A DNA stretch of 64,000 nt from Ceratothoa steindachneri (Eukaryota > Arthropoda > Malacostraca > Isopoda > Cymothoidae), in contig OZ018323.1 of the NCBI GenBank assembly GCA_963969495.1, forward strand, positions 70,838,920-70,902,919, read 5' to 3'. The notes under the pieces were generated by a model. The model ran no database searches. It was given only the letters and a program-made list of their open reading frames with translations, and was not told the origin of the DNA. Below are positions 21,572-34,330 of this stretch, in pieces. Numbering within the stretch: the first letter of the stretch is position 1; each line of letters opens with the position of its first letter. Both the position numbers and the translations under genes were made by a program.

Positions 21572-24500
21572 TGAGCTAGTGCTGCAGGTTTGTTAGCATG
21601 TAGAATTCTAGCCAGACGCCACTAGTCACCATCATTAAGCATCTGTAGTCTGCCACTGCATTATTCGCGAAGGTCTGCTATATCTTTCGTGAAGTATTCC
21701 CGGTACAGACGTGGCACTGCTGATCAAGGGATATTGTGTCCGCAAAGCTTCAGAAATGGAATGACCCATCCACCTGGCACCTATTATCATCCTTGCTAAA
21801 ACTTCAATAATTCACATTACATTACTAAGGGCAGGCTAGCCGGTGTTAACAGTGACTCATGAGAAGTCAGATCACACATGAAAGAGATATCTAGTAATTT
21901 TCATGAAGTTAAAGGTTGGTTGGCTTTGCCTACTTTTATCTTTACATACTGCCATCTTATGATTTTTGCCCTTCATTACATTTTGATGAAATAAATTTTT
22001 TAAACCAAATCCAAAATAAGTTTACAAAATAATAATACTGCACCAGGTTCCGTCGCCAGCTAGAATCACGGTTGAAATTTGAGTAAGCTAACCACTTCCT
22101 TACGATTTGTGCAATGACCACTTATGTCTAGAATACTGAATTAGATATAAATTCATCCAATTAACCTGAGCACAGTATTTATCCAGCCAATCACCGGCAA
22201 GCGATTGCACAAGAAGACTATTGCACTTGGCAACATGAATTGTAGTAGCATAACCCCCTGGCTCCAATACTCCTGATAGCCTCAGGCTAGATTGAAATTA
22301 ATTAGGTCTTATTTCCTCTTGACATCTTCTCCTTTACCTCTTTTCGCCACTTCCTTTACAAGATCTATCTCACCTAAGTTTTTGGGTTTGTGACTAAATT
22401 GGAAGGATAAACGGCAAGTAGCTTTCCTCCATTTATCAGGATCTGCATTGGAAGGGGCATTACTCTTTTCCCTCTACTCTTTTTGAGCGATGATGGCGTT
22501 TAACATGCTTGCCTTTTCCTCGCCTTTTCCCCATTCTACTGACACAATCGTCCTTAGTGAAATTTTTATGCAATACCTACCCTCTTCCATCCATTTAATT
22601 GCCTATTTCTTCTGTTATGCTTTTGCGAGGGATGTTGGCCATCGGCTATTCCACAAGACTCGACCCACGTGTTCAGGCCTTTCTCTCTCCCTTGGAAGCA
22701 AATTTGCCAAGGAAATAACTTTTCTCGGAGAGAAAAAAATCAGGCTTGTCGTGAGACATAGAGATCAGATTAGTCGAGTCAGGAGAGAGTTTATAATTTT
22801 TCTCAAATAATTGCGAAGGCTAAACTACCCCTGAGACATCCCTCTCCATCGTTAGTAACCACGTTAAAGCTCCACAGCTAACCGCTTTCTTACTGTATTT
22901 CGAGGTCGCTTTAATCACTAAATTTTCCAGCGTCGAGGTATTCTACATTCAAGCTTACTTCCTCCATAGTACGGCAAGTTTTACCCTTTCATTTCCATTA
23001 ACTTCTCCCAACTTAATGACCATTTAATTCACTTCCGCTTTCCCTAATTGTTACATATAATGAAAAGCACAAATATTAATTCAACTATCAGTATTTTTAA
23101 AATTGCTTAAATTTTAGGGAATAAATTCAGTGGATTAAATAAGATTTAATTCTCAGAAGCAATTCCTACTGAAGTTAATAATTCCATCTTTTATGTCCTA
23201 CAAAAATATGTCATATATTTAATTAATATCGGTAGATCAATTATTTTCTGCAATAAACCACAAAATTTAATCCTTTTCCTTGCAATTTCCCAGAGTTACT
23301 GAATCGTATACATTAAACGTCCTCAAAATTCACTCCGAGGTGGGGATGAATCAAAGCAAAAACAAATACGTTCTACTTGCATCTAATTTGGTGCAAGCAT
23401 TTCCAGCGATGCCTAGAAATTTAGATTCCGTTATTGGGCCTATTTTCCTTGGTTTTCAAATAGGTAGTTGCTGGGACTGACGAATGGGTTGAGTTTTAGC
23501 TACTCCTTGAGATATTTCCTCCCCATCCTACTTATATCTATGTGATAGTATTCATCAACCAGCCCATCACTGCTATGATATGAATAAACAAGACTCGATC
23601 AAGGCAAAGTGTCCTTCTCCAAGATATTCACGTAGCTAGTCATCACCGACAATGCAGTTTACCTAATTGAAAAATGTTCACAACGAAAAAGGTTTGGTCA
23701 AAATTGGGATCATTTTTCATTTATTAAATTTAGAACTAATAATTCAACACAAACATTATTTTAGCCACTTATGTTGATGAAAAAAGTGTGGAGCAACGAG
23801 GGCATTTCCTTCAAAATCTTTTTGAAATGAAGTTGAGGACGGGCTGGAGTGACGTTTGCAAGATCAGCAGTTACGAACTCAGATTTTCGAGATCAATATT
23901 TAAGATCAATTGTAGCTGATAAATAGAATTTATTTTATACATGGCGATAGAATAGGACTATTAACGAAAAAATAACTCGATAGAAGATTTATGTGAATTT
24001 ATAGTGAGTAGCAATTTACAGGGAGAACTCAAAATATAGTTTCTCATTATTTCCTTCTCTCTGAAAAATTCCCATTTACTTCTTTCCATGTTCTATGCTT
24101 GGTAAAATAATTTCCTTCAATGCACAGTTGGCAGCGGATCTTTAAACAACAGTGCTAAAAAAATATCTTAGTAGCTTAAAGTGGACCATAATTCGTGAAT
24201 GTGGATCCCATAATTAAATGTTAAAATTACCCAATGAAATTTTATACATCAAATAAATAAGGTATTATAATTTAGGCCACTTATTTAGGATGTAACTGCA
24301 AGCAAATTAAGACAAGCAAATAAAAATAAGCTGCCATCCAGTTCTCTGCCTTTGTTGATCTTGATAGTGGCAAAGTTTTAAAGTTTCATGAGAGCTGCAA
24401 TGCCTTAGTGGATTATTCGTCGTTTTATGAAGTTATAGCTAAAGAAACTCTACCAAACCGTCCTCTTATTAAAAAAGAAGAAATGAATCTTACTGCTAGT

Positions 24501-25739
24501 GAGCTGCATTATAAAAGTTTTCACTAGGGAGCGGTGTAAGGGTTAAGTGAGGATTCGCACATATCTTGTGTTTAGCATTAATGACATTCTCTTATCGCTA
24601 ATTAATCTCTATTTCTACAACCGCACTTAGAACCTGGCGATAAATTAATATTTTCCTGCAATGATTCTTTCACAGAATGAAAATGATTGTTTGCTAACGT
24701 ACTTTTGCCGAATAATTATTACTTTTCCGTTTAGTTTTTATTTCTTAATATGTTTCTTTCTGCACGTATACTTTATTCCAAGAGAAAAATTGCTTCCTCT
24801 TTCTTTCCTCAGGTCTTCTTATGCAGAATGCTCCAGCTAGTCCTCTCTTTATACTATTAGGTCTAGAAAGGGAAGAACAAGGACAAAACATTTAGTTTAC
24901 TATTTGGCCTATATACTTCTTACAAATCCTGACTTCTCACAAAGCCCTCAAGGTGTTATTATGTGTAGCACGGAGAAGTATGTTACAGCTGACTGCTATC
25001 ACCGCCCTTCTACTATTTACTGTACAGATCTCTCGTTCCAAAGTTTCTGCGGGCGATGCCTTCGTTCTTTTTTTAATTTAATTAAAAAACTTCCCCCATC
25101 TTAATAAGACGTTTTTCGAGCCTTTCCTCGACCTTTCTCGCGAGAATTCCAAAATTGGGTTTCGCTTCTTAATTTTAAGTGAGAATAATCTATCTTTTCC
25201 AATTAAGCATTAGGTCTGGTTTATTCAGTGTCTTATTTCTTTTTAATTTTTTCTAAACAATTTCTTTTAATATTGAAAAGAAAAATAACTCGAAACCTTT
25301 TTAATGAGCGACGTAATAAAAAAAAAAGATGGTATAAGTTAGCCAAAGCAACTTAAGAACGTATCGTACGCATCAATTAACCCTTACATTTAATGATACT
25401 TTTTGTATATTAAGTTGCCTCCACCTACTCAAAATGCTCCTATCATTTCTTTTAATATTTTCTAAAGCAATTAATCAAGCAGAAAAGAAATTTTAAAATA
25501 AACCGATCTATCTTTCATTACTTAGGCGGAAAAAACATTCAGAATTGCTTACGCAAACTCACTCTGCCTATCTATAATTTAATAAGATCAACATACCTAG
25601 GTCCCGTGCTCTATATTCTTTCAATAATTTGAAATAGAATTAATTAACAAACATATTTTTATTTATAAAACAAATTATCTGACCTTGCGACCTTCAAAAC
25701 TTGCAACAAGTGGAGGCAATCCGACCCATACTTAATTTT
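21572..25739. other. Long AT-rich stretch without recognisable genes
   Basis: About 4.2 kb with only short, biased open frames (for example 22490-22810 plus, 106 codons, no known domain; 23280-23480; 24904-25104). I see no TE protein motif on either strand. Confidence 0.4.
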
Positions 25740-25940
25740 CTTTTAATAATTCCCGGACTACCCTTGGAAGAACCTTGGCAATTATATAGTTCGAAAGAGA
25801 ATGCAAGACAACATAAAGGGTTTCAAATTTCGTTAGAATTGGTCAAAGAGTTACGATGTTTTAGCTCTCGAACCCATTGAAAAGTAAAAAAGTTACCAAC
25901 CGATCTAAGGCCTGACATAGTAAATTATAGAATCGCGACC
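25740..25940 (+). repeat. Dispersed repeat, copy 2
   Basis: Same orientation and block order as 13613-13850: AATTCCCGGACTACCCTTGG, then GGCAATTATATAGTTCGAAA, GAGAATGCAAGACAACATAA, TTTCAAATTTCGTTAGAATT and GTTACGATGTTTTAG. The two copies differ by dispersed substitutions, so they are old. Function unknown. Confidence 0.75.
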
Positions 25941-27594
25941 ACGTGAGTTAAAATAGACTTTACCAATTCGTGGGTGGAAAATGGATTGACTATGAGCAAA
26001 TTTCCGTGACAGTTCAAATTGTCTTTTTGAGGAATAATCGCTGGCATCATTATTTTCATTTTCTTTGCTACCCTTATTGCTCATTTAGTGATCATTCTTA
26101 TCTGTCTATTATATAAAATCTACAGTTAAAAAATACTAAAGTCAATTTTTAAATATATTAACCCAACTCAGTAGGAAACGTTCTCATCTCAATTTCCTAA
26201 TAATTAAAGTTCTCCTTCTTTTTATACCTATCCTTCATTTAGATTTATAATCATATTTTAGGACATGCCTTCTATACCACCTTTGGATGATTTTATAACT
26301 AAAGTAAAATTGTGCTATGGCTGTTTTGTAATACTGTTTTATGAATTTAAATCCATTTTGACCAATGTTTACTATATCCTCTATTTTAAACAGTAGTCTA
26401 TAATTTATATTACTGAAAACCTTTAGTATTTTAAGCTCATCGAGTCCTAATTTAGGAAAGGAGATCAAAGTGCACATTCATTCGATATAAAGACTTACGG
26501 CGGTCTGTATGACGGCAGGGTGATACATTTAGAGTTAAACTTGAGATTCTTGTCAATACTTTCAAACATCTTTATAGCATAGTTACTCACTTCAGCTCCG
26601 ACGCATTACTTAGATATTGTGTGGTCTTATGAAGATGAAATAATAAATAGAAGAAGTAAAATAAGAATAAAAAAAGATTTGAGATAGGAGGTGGGTGTGT
26701 CTTGACGGAACAACGAGATTGCACGTGAGAAGCCCTCCAACAAAGAACTCTGGTTTAAATTGTGTGAACAAGATGAATGTGTCGAAAAGATGAAATACAG
26801 GATCCAGTCAGAAGGGTATTTTCTGTGGTCAAGGTGAGCGGCAAGAAAACGTTGATGGCGGTCTCCAAACTATTGTGCTAAAAATGGGAGCTGATACTGC
26901 TAATATAACTGAAAAAAGAGAGAGATTGTCGACTATTAAAAGGGACTACAAAGTTTAGGTGTCAAAAAATGCAAAGGTAGATGGTTTTAAGTCTCAGCAA
27001 ACAAGGGTGGAAATAAAGAAAGGTAAACCAAGGAACAAGAACCCAGCCATGCAAAATATCAAAATGCACATCATCCAGTCTAGATATATCACTGCCAAAT
27101 CAAATAAATAAATGCAAAACGAAAGGTATGAACGAACCAATCAATGGCACTTCCAAGATTCCTTAGGGATTCGTCAAGACGATGAGGAACAAAGTGATTA
27201 ACTTGGGTACTGCCGTCTAAAGAAAATAATTTTTAACATTTATTTAAATGGTGGAATAATCAAATTTAACTAATGATTGCTTTTTACCATAGAAATATTT
27301 ATAAACTCAAGTCTAAAACTATAAAGCCACAATTTAGTTAAGGATTAAATTATACTAAAAAAGCGACTGTGCCTCTATTAATTTACTCTAGGGTATAAAT
27401 TTGATAGATATCTGAATGTAATTTCTACTATGCCTAAACCAACATAACTCTTCTAGGTTGACCAAAGGAAGGTTATTGCAGTGAAAGGTAAATGATTAAG
27501 CAACTACGATATTTTTAAGAGAATTATGCAAAGCAATTCTTCATTAAACAATTTTTTGAAGGATCCTGATACTAGTTATTCAGAGATGTTAAAA
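25941..27594. other. AT-rich spacer
   Basis: No recognised gene. The part nearest 27.6 kb could hold the lost N-terminal half of the Tc1 copy that follows, but I could not align it. Confidence 0.35.
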
Positions 27595-28005
27595 CATTTA
27601 AAGAGGCGTTATTGTGTGGGGGAGAATATTTGAAAATGGCAAGTTACCACAATTTTCATGAATGGACGCTTCAATGCTCCATGGTACATTGATTTATTGA
27701 ATAGATCATTTATTGAAGAAAGAGGAAGAAGGCTCTGTGGAGAAAAGATCATTTTTCTGCAAGACTATGCCCAAATTCATATGGCAAAGACCACATCAGA
27801 CTTCTTTCATGCAGTTGGAGTTGAATTCTTTTGTGACCAGCAAAACGCTCCGAAATGAATTCTATAAAGAATGTATTGGGTTGCTCACAAATATTGTAAA
27901 CAAGAAGTAAACAATCATTAACTATTGAAGATCTGAAATGGACAAAATATTATAGGCATGAGTGGAGCAGCCGATTGAACTGCTACTGAGATTTATTAGT
28001 TGTAT
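27595..28005 (+). pseudogene. Tc1-like transposase remnant C (catalytic half)
   Basis: Plus strand. VIVWGRIFENGK (about 27608; the family's VMVWG box), APWYIDLL (27676) and IIFLQDYAQIHMAKTTSDFF (27751-27810) match the Tc1 core around the second Asp (QQDNAPIHxAK). A frame change gives WG-LLTNIVNKK (about 27878; family ENVWGxLxRxVY) and then TIEDLKW...WS at about 27920-27970. The third catalytic block (SPDLNPIE) is degraded beyond reading. Frameshifts and stops, no intact ORF. The copy ends just before a GA microsatellite. Confidence 0.7.
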
Positions 28006-28027
28006 AAAGCCCCGTATTATTTAAGTT

Positions 28028-28031
<4 letters not shown>

Positions 28032-28093
<62 letters not shown>
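28032..28093. repeat. (GA)n microsatellite, about 31 units
   Basis: Uninterrupted GA dinucleotides at the presumed 3' end of the minus-strand CR1-like element. A second, shorter GA run (about 33090-33102) lies near its other end. Confidence 0.95.
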
Positions 28094-28095
<2 letters not shown>

Positions 28096-28191
28096 ACAAG
28101 GAGTTACAAGGAAAGAGAGTACCCTAGGAGACCTTACAGCCCATTCAAAGAGGGTACCTTTGGACTAGCAATCGAGCAGGCACATGGCTGT

Positions 28192-30850
28192 TCAATTGTT
28201 TTGGGTCCCTAAACAGCCACTTTTCAAGACTTTGTCTAGTCTTGACTTGAACTGGTCAACAGATTCACTGTTGACAACTTCCACTGTAAGTGCGTTCCAC
28301 TTACCGCAGATACTGTAGGTGAAAAAATTTCCACACATATTGCGGTTGTAACGCTTCAGTTCAAGTTTGAAGCCGTGATTGCGCGTTCTGTTCTCACTCA
28401 GTGTAAAAATATCCCGGTAGTCAACATTGTCAAACCCTCGAAGTATTTTGAAAACTTCGATTAGCTGACCACGCAGTCTGCGGGTTTCCAGAGAGAACAG
28501 ATTTAATTCCCTTAGTCTATCCTCATAACTTTTATGTCGGATAGAGGGAATCAGTTTGGTTGCCCTAGCTTGTACGCGTTCCAACCTTGCGATGTCCTTT
28601 CGAAACGAAGGACTCCAAAATTGTACGGCATACTCCAGGTGCGCCCAAACGAGGGAGTTGTACAGACAAAGTACTATCTCCTTGTTACGGTATCCAAACT
28701 TGCGCTTTATGTAGCCTAACATCCTTTGGGCTTTCTTCTCTGCCTCGATGCACTGTTTCGAGAACTTGAGGTCGCTAATGATAGTAACACCCAAGTCCTT
28801 TTCAGTGTCACTCGATTCAAGAGCAGTGCCCTTAAGGATATAATGAGATTGGGGGTTTCTGTGGCCGATATGCATTACTTTGCATTTCCACACGTTAAAA
28901 GGCATTTGCCACGTGTCACCGTCCATGTCGTTGACGTAGATGATGAATAGTAGTGGTCCCAGGACATAACCTTGAGGCACCCCGCTAGTAACGGGCACCC
29001 ACTTAGAAGCCTGTCCATTCACCACCACCCGTTGCCGTCTGCCCCTTAGCCAGTTCTCGATCCAGCCGGCTACTTTTCCGTCTATGCCCAACGCTCGCAC
29101 TTCCTGGAGAAGGCGGCGGTGTGGTATCTTATCAAAGGCTTTCTGAAAGTCTAAGTAAACCACATCCACCGCCTTGTCCCGATCGTGCTCACTGAACACG
29201 AAGTGGAAGAATTCCACAAGGTTCGTCAGGCATGACCGTTGCCTTCGGAAGCCGTGCTGGGAACTCCTCAGTAGCGGGCTTGACTCTAAATACGACATTA
29301 TTTTGTCCACCATCATGCTTTCCATGAGTTTACCGACTATCGAAGTCAGACTGATAGGTCGGTAGTTTGACGGATGGCTGGGGTCTCCTTTCTTGAAGAT
29401 CGGAGTCACCTTCGCCTCACGCTAGTCTCTAGGAACGCATCCGGTCCGGATTGACATGTTAAAGATAGCGCACAAATGTCGTGATACTTCATCATTCACT
29501 TCCTTCAACACCTTCGGTAGAAACCCATCCGGTCCAGGGGACTTATTCGTCTTTAGGTCAGCGATCTTTTTCTTTATTTCTCCTTCGGTGAAGTCCATTG
29601 CCTCCAGCTTTTCCCCCGAGTAGGAATCCGTGGGCTGAGGGATAAGACCACCTCTTTAGTAAACACTGAGGAGAAGTAGTGATTGAGAAGGTTAGAATTT
29701 TCTGCATCTGACTGAGTTAATGCACCCTCCTCGTCCACTAAGGGCCCAATCCTACGATGGATTGGTTTACGGCTATTTACATAGCCGAAGAACTTCTTGG
29801 GATTCTCCTTGCAGAGTCTCGCCACTCAGAGTTCATCAGTGCGCTTAGCCACCCTTATGCTGGACTTCACTCTCCTGGCTAGCCTCCGGTACTCGTCAAA
29901 AGCACCCGAGATCTTCGATCGCCGGTACGCATTTCTCTTTTCCATAAGCAGTTGGCAAATTTCTAGATTAAACCACTTTGGTTGAACAGAAGACCGACGA
30001 AGGCCTTTCAGAGGGATGCAACTTGATTGAAGACTCATGAATTTATTTTTGGAATTGTTTCACGAATCCTCAACCTCTTCGCATACCGCTAGCCTTACAT
30101 CAGTCAGCCCAGCACGAAGGCTTGCAAAGTCTGCTCTTCTAAAGTCAAGTTTCCTTGATTGACTGGCAACAGACCTTACCTTCGGGATCTTGACAATAAA
30201 TCTAACTAGCTGGTGATCACTGCCACCAAGCTCTTCGCCTACAGAGACATCCTCAACGATATCATCCTCAGAGGTGAAGACCAAGTCGAGGATATTGTCT
30301 CCTCTCGTCGGTTCTCTGACTCATTGAGTAAGGAACTCGTTGTTGGCGAACTCCAGGAGTAGCGCGCTCTCACCACAGGCTGCTCTGGTTTCCTAGTCAA
30401 CTTGTCTGTTGAAGTCACCCATAAGGATGCACACTCTGCCTTGAACAAGCTCACCCAGCAGCTTGTACAGTTCCCTGTCCTTCTCAACTGGTTGGGAAGG
30501 GGGTCTGTAAAGCACCAGGGTCCTGTATCTGACAGGACCTATCTCTAGGTCAACGCCTAGGAGCTCGTGATCGGATATAATGTTGGAGTTCGTAGATTTG
30601 ATTGTATCCTTGACATACAACATTACACCGCCACCCTCTCTGTCTGGCCTATCTTTGTGGAAGAGTTGGTAGCCAGGAACCGTGAATTCGCCTTCAAAGT
30701 CTCGGTTTGAGGTTTTTATCCCCGATTCTGTTATGGCTACCATTTCGGGTTCTTCCGTCGCTACGAGGCCACGGAGCTCATGATACTTGTTCCTGATTGA
30801 CCTCGCATTGAACAGAAGAACTTTCAGGGAGTCCCCGACTGTAGGACTAC
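28192..30850 (-). pseudogene. CR1-like ORF2: endonuclease + reverse transcriptase (catalytic box deleted)
   Basis: Copies element RNA into DNA at a nicked target. Endonuclease: LLFNARSIRNKYHEL (about 30820), AITESG with the catalytic Glu (30728), LMGDFN (30408) and GGSDHQLV (about 30225). All key endonuclease residues are legible. The frame from 30743 runs to about 29574 with four stops (near 30390, 30320, 30057 and 29826). A frameshift then leads into RT 29409-28192, open for 405 codons: TPIFKKGDPSHPSNYRPISL, QHGFRRQRSCLTNL, DFQKAFDKIPH, SGVPQGYVLGPLLF, then NDMDGDTWQMPFNVWKCKVMHIG. The (F/Y)ADD box and about 60-70 residues expected between ND and the KWQMxFN block are missing at about 28915-28935, a clean in-frame deletion. 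The C-terminal domain is complete. Confidence 0.92.
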
Positions 30851-31057
30851 CTACGCTCTTCCGTTTTCCGGCTTGTTTGTTGGCGAGGCACCCCTTTTGG
30901 CGACCTCTAAGAAGGTCGTTCCTGGAGTGACACAGGCGTACTGGCGTACGTCCACCCTCACTCTGGGCCGGATACTCCTTTCAGTCCTCTCTACGACATC
31001 CTGGATCATGTTCGACAGAAAGGCCTTTGCTTTAAAGGAAAGATGTACCCCATCCCT

Positions 31058-32298
31058 TTAGTAGAGATCATTTCTACCATAAAAGGTGCGGTACGGGACC
31101 ACAAAAAAGACCCCCTCTGCCGTACACAAATCTGCCAGGCGCCGGTTTAAAGAGACATTCATCGAGTGAGCGGTCCGTGTTGGACTTCTCCTCGGCAGCA
31201 TCCCGACTATCACATGCTTGCGGGTTTTCAGCCCACAGTCGTTCACAGAACCCATGAACGTGTGGAAGATTTTATCTGTAGGGCCTACCTTACCTCCTCT
31301 CAGGTAGAGGTCGTTTCCACTGACCATCAGAGCAACGACTGAGCTCTCAGAAATCTGTGATTTTTGAGCCTCTACTCTAAAGGGGGGGTTACCACATCCT
31401 GGCCGGCAGCTTACCTTCACACTAGTGCGAAGGCGGGCCGCTAGCAGGGACTGCAGGCCCCGTGCTTGAGAATCACCAATAAGGGTGACTCTTGCACATT
31501 TGTCAGCAGGCGACTTATTCTTTCCCCTCGGAAGCGACTTGCCGCTTTCCTCTTGTATCTCTACATTTTTCTTTTTTTCTTCTTCATCTCATTTTTCTTG
31601 TCTTCATTTGTTTTCTCTTTTTCCGTTTCTCTTTTCTTTTCTTCTCTTTCCACTTTCCCTTGTGCACCAGTAACGCTCGAATCCTCTACACTGGGGTGAG
31701 CAGCATTAAGGTCGTTTTTCTTCTTTTTCTTTTTCTTCTTCTCATTGGCTCCGCATGGCAGAAGTGGGGCTGCCAATGCTGTTTCACCTCCTTGGGCTGG
31801 AGTCACATCGGCGGAACTACCCAAGTCAGTGGGACTTTCGTCTCAAGCTTGAGCTGACTGAGCCTCTAGTTTAGAGGCTAGCTCTAGGATTTTGTCCTCG
31901 ATACCCCGAATCTGAAGCGCGTGTGGCGTTTTTAGGGTCTGTACTATACTTTCCAGCGCCCTAGATTTTTCTTCAGAGGTTGTGAAGAGATCCTTTAGTT
32001 CATTGCAGTATGCCACTGCCTCTCGGACCTCTCCTTTAAGGATGCAGTCGGTGCATATACTTCCCGGGTGGCATTTCGAAAAACATCCTTCCGGGAAGTC
32101 CACGCACCACTTATCCTTCTGGCATATCGCACATGTATATTTGAGTGCAGCTGGACCTTTTTTGCCTGTCATTTTGAACACTTTCTCTCTTTCAAAACTT
32201 TGTGACCAATCAATAGAAAAAAGGGGGTTGGTGAGTTCTCCCTGCGTGAGTCGCTCCCGCCTATCGATCGGAGACGTTTCGGATCTTTCAGAAGGCAC
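31058..32298 (-). pseudogene. CR1-like ORF1: zinc finger plus SGNH-esterase-type protein, broken
   Basis: Start ATG at 32298. Residues around 40-100 form a PHD/RING-like Cys-rich finger (CAICQKDKWCVDF, CHPGSICTDC). A Glu/Leu-rich probable coiled coil follows, one stop (between 31843 and 31824), and a long Lys/Glu stretch (31730-31561). After a frameshift comes a hydrolase domain: GDSQ (block I Ser) encoded near 31480-31469, VALMVSGNDLYLRGG (block III, GND; about 31335-31290), and a FYGRNDLYLKG-like terminus near 31070 where the expected D-x-x-H is no longer clear. A zinc finger followed by an SGNH esterase is characteristic of CR1/L2 ORF1. The role in the cell is membrane/RNP related by inference only. 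Confidence 0.8.
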
Positions 32299-33105
32299 GC
32301 TCCATGTGCTGCTGTTCGTCCGACTGAGTCGTCAAGCCTCGGCGTGCCATGGCTCCCAACCAAGCAGCACAGACAGTCCCCGAAGGGTCTATCGATTTGT
32401 CACCAGGTGAACAACAACGAAGCACACCCCTTACTAAACTCCTACTAGTTCCCTTCACAACGGCCAGGATCTCGAAGCAGCGTTCAATGGATATCCCACC
32501 CCACCAAGAGACTCGACCCAAGGCTTTTTATTGGCCTGGCAACCAACCTGGGAACAAAGGGCCGTCACCTCGGACCAATGCTACCAGAGGCACCTGTCAA
32601 CGGGCACTGGGAACGGTCAATAATTACGAGTCAGGGAAGGGGTTAACGGGGCACTACCCTCATCCCATTCATCGTGCCCAAACGCCTAGGACACCTCTAG
32701 TACTAGTCTCTCGCAACCAGTGAACGTCGATTGGCGTTGTTTATAGAGGTTCCAAAGCCTCTCTTCTGACGCGTGAGGTAGCTGCCAGGTCCTTATATGT
32801 AGATAGAGGGAAAAAAGGGAAAGAGTGACATGATAGGAGTAGGCTTTTTTTTGTTTTTTTCTTTTGTATAAGTGGGAGAGATAGGATAAAAGTTAAAAAG
32901 GAGAAGGATAGAGTAGAAAAAGGAATGAATGACGCACTTAGTCTGGAACCTTGTTTCCGACCAAATCGACAAGGGAAGCCCTACCAGGGGTACCCAGAAG
33001 AGGTTCTCCCGCCGACATAGCTCGAAAAGTCAAAGGTACACACAAGCTCTCTTCCCGCGACAAGGGTGCGTCACCTGTCCCTCTACTTTCTTTAAGAGAG
33101 AGAGA
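32299..33105 (-). other. Probable 5' UTR of the CR1-like element
   Basis: About 800 bp of GC-richer DNA upstream (minus sense) of ORF1, ending at an AAGAGAGAGAGA run at about 33090, beyond which composition drops to AT-rich. Plus-strand open frames here (for example 32349-32723) look like shadows of GC-rich sequence. Confidence 0.55.
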
Positions 33106-33699
33106 TGTGAAACACTTTTGTAGAGGAATATTTTCGGAATAATATAACAATTCATTCACTTATTCCAGTTTTTGCATCATGGCGTTTTATGTAGTATTAA
33201 GCAGTGATGTTTTGTCTTACAACCTTTTTGTAACATTAGTAAAAATTATGAGGGATTTCATTAAATCTGAATATTGCTAGACCTTTTAAAATTTCCTTAT
33301 TTATTATGGATACCTTTATTCAAATTACTTAAATTATTTTCCCCAAAGAAATAAATACCATTATTTCATAGATTTGAACTTAAGTTTATAATTTTATAAT
33401 TTAGAATAAGTATTTATTAGTCTTGACGGGTGTGGAGGTACAACATGAAATTATCAATATAAATTTTCCTATAGACTATGTGGAATTTACTGTTTTTGAA
33501 AAAGTATAAAGAATATCAAGGTCATAGGATAACAGTAATGAATCAGGCCTATATCATTTGTGACCTGACTTCTTGTCGGTCAGTGTGATCACCAAATAGG
33601 CTGATCATGGTTAGGTGATGCTAATTATCTGATTTTGAATGGTGCATGGTTGTGAATACCAGAAGGATGGGACATTCCATTCCTGAAATGAGCTGACAT
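33106..33699. other. AT-rich spacer
   Basis: Nothing recognised. Confidence 0.4.
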
Positions 33700-34330
33700 T
33701 TAATATCCCTCGATCTATGGTGTCACGGTTTTACGGAGAATACCTCATGGCAGGAATTCCCGCACACCGTGGATACCACACTGGCCGGGCACAGGTGCTT
33801 AATGTTTGCCAGCAGCGGCGTATGGGTGGAATCGCCCACGAGAAAACTAATTAAAATCGCATTAACATTCAATGTAAGAGGTAACAGACCATAGCTATCA
33901 GGTCAATGCTGCTTTTTGAACTTCCATGGCATATGGGATCAAAATCCTATAATAATGGCACTGAAACACGACGACACCGGATACAGAGTCGCAGCTCGGA
34001 TCATGACTATATTAATTAGGTTCTTGAGAACTGGCAAAAGGGAGGGTGTTACACTGAGTCACGATTCAAGATGTTTTGTACTGATGTTACGGCTCATGAA
34101 TGGCAAAGACCCCATAAGGCCACGGAACTCAATTGACAATAACGCCCCATGCATGCCAGTGTCGATTCCATGCTGGCGTGGGGTGTGTTCATGTGGGATT
34201 TGTTGTGTCCGAGAAATGTGGACATCTATCGACAAAGCATGGGTCAACATCTCTCCGGAGGTTTAATGGCCAATTGTGGAATCGATGGCACGTCGAGTTG
34301 CTGCTCTTTTCCGCGCTACCTGGCGCCTAC
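33700..34330 (+). pseudogene. Tc1-like transposase remnant D
   Basis: Weak plus-strand relic. VSRFYGEYLMAGIPAHRGYH (about 33720-33780) matches the shape of the Tc1 block TVxRRLxEAGLxAxRP. RAQVLNVCQQRRM (33790-33830) resembles the RxxRLxFCxxHR helix. Near 34064 a SRF-type block (after the first catalytic Asp) and ASVDSMLAWGVFMWD (34152-34198; family SVMVWGxI) follow in order. Later parts are not alignable. Many stops. Confidence 0.45.

Larger units (their letters stand above)
28095..33105 (-). mobile_element. CR1/L2-like non-LTR retrotransposon, nearly full length
   Basis: Minus-strand element of about 5 kb with a GC-rich 5' region (33105-32299), ORF1 (zinc finger, charged linker, SGNH esterase; 32298-31058), ORF2 (endonuclease and RT; about 30850-28192) and a short 3' UTR (28191-28095). 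The 3' UTR ends in two copies of CTTGTAACTC next to (CT)n. The element is GC-richer than its surroundings. Both boundaries fall in GA-rich DNA. Inactive because of stops, frameshifts and loss of the RT catalytic box. Confidence 0.75.

Noticed and set aside
22490..22810. Plus-strand open frame of 106 codons as a possible host exon
   Set aside because: No known domain, no convincing splice-linked partner and biased composition; not supportable.
28000..28212. Open frame with an Arg-Glu repeat
   Set aside because: Produced by the (GA)n microsatellite.
31492..31857. Plus-strand Phe/Leu/Ser-rich open frame that looks like a membrane protein
   Set aside because: Antisense of the Lys/Glu-rich ORF1 linker of the CR1-like element; the hydrophobicity is an artefact.
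32349..32723. Plus-strand open frame of 124 codons
   Set aside because: Lies in the GC-rich presumed 5' UTR of the CR1-like element, where stops are scarce by composition; Pro/Thr/Arg-rich without a domain.
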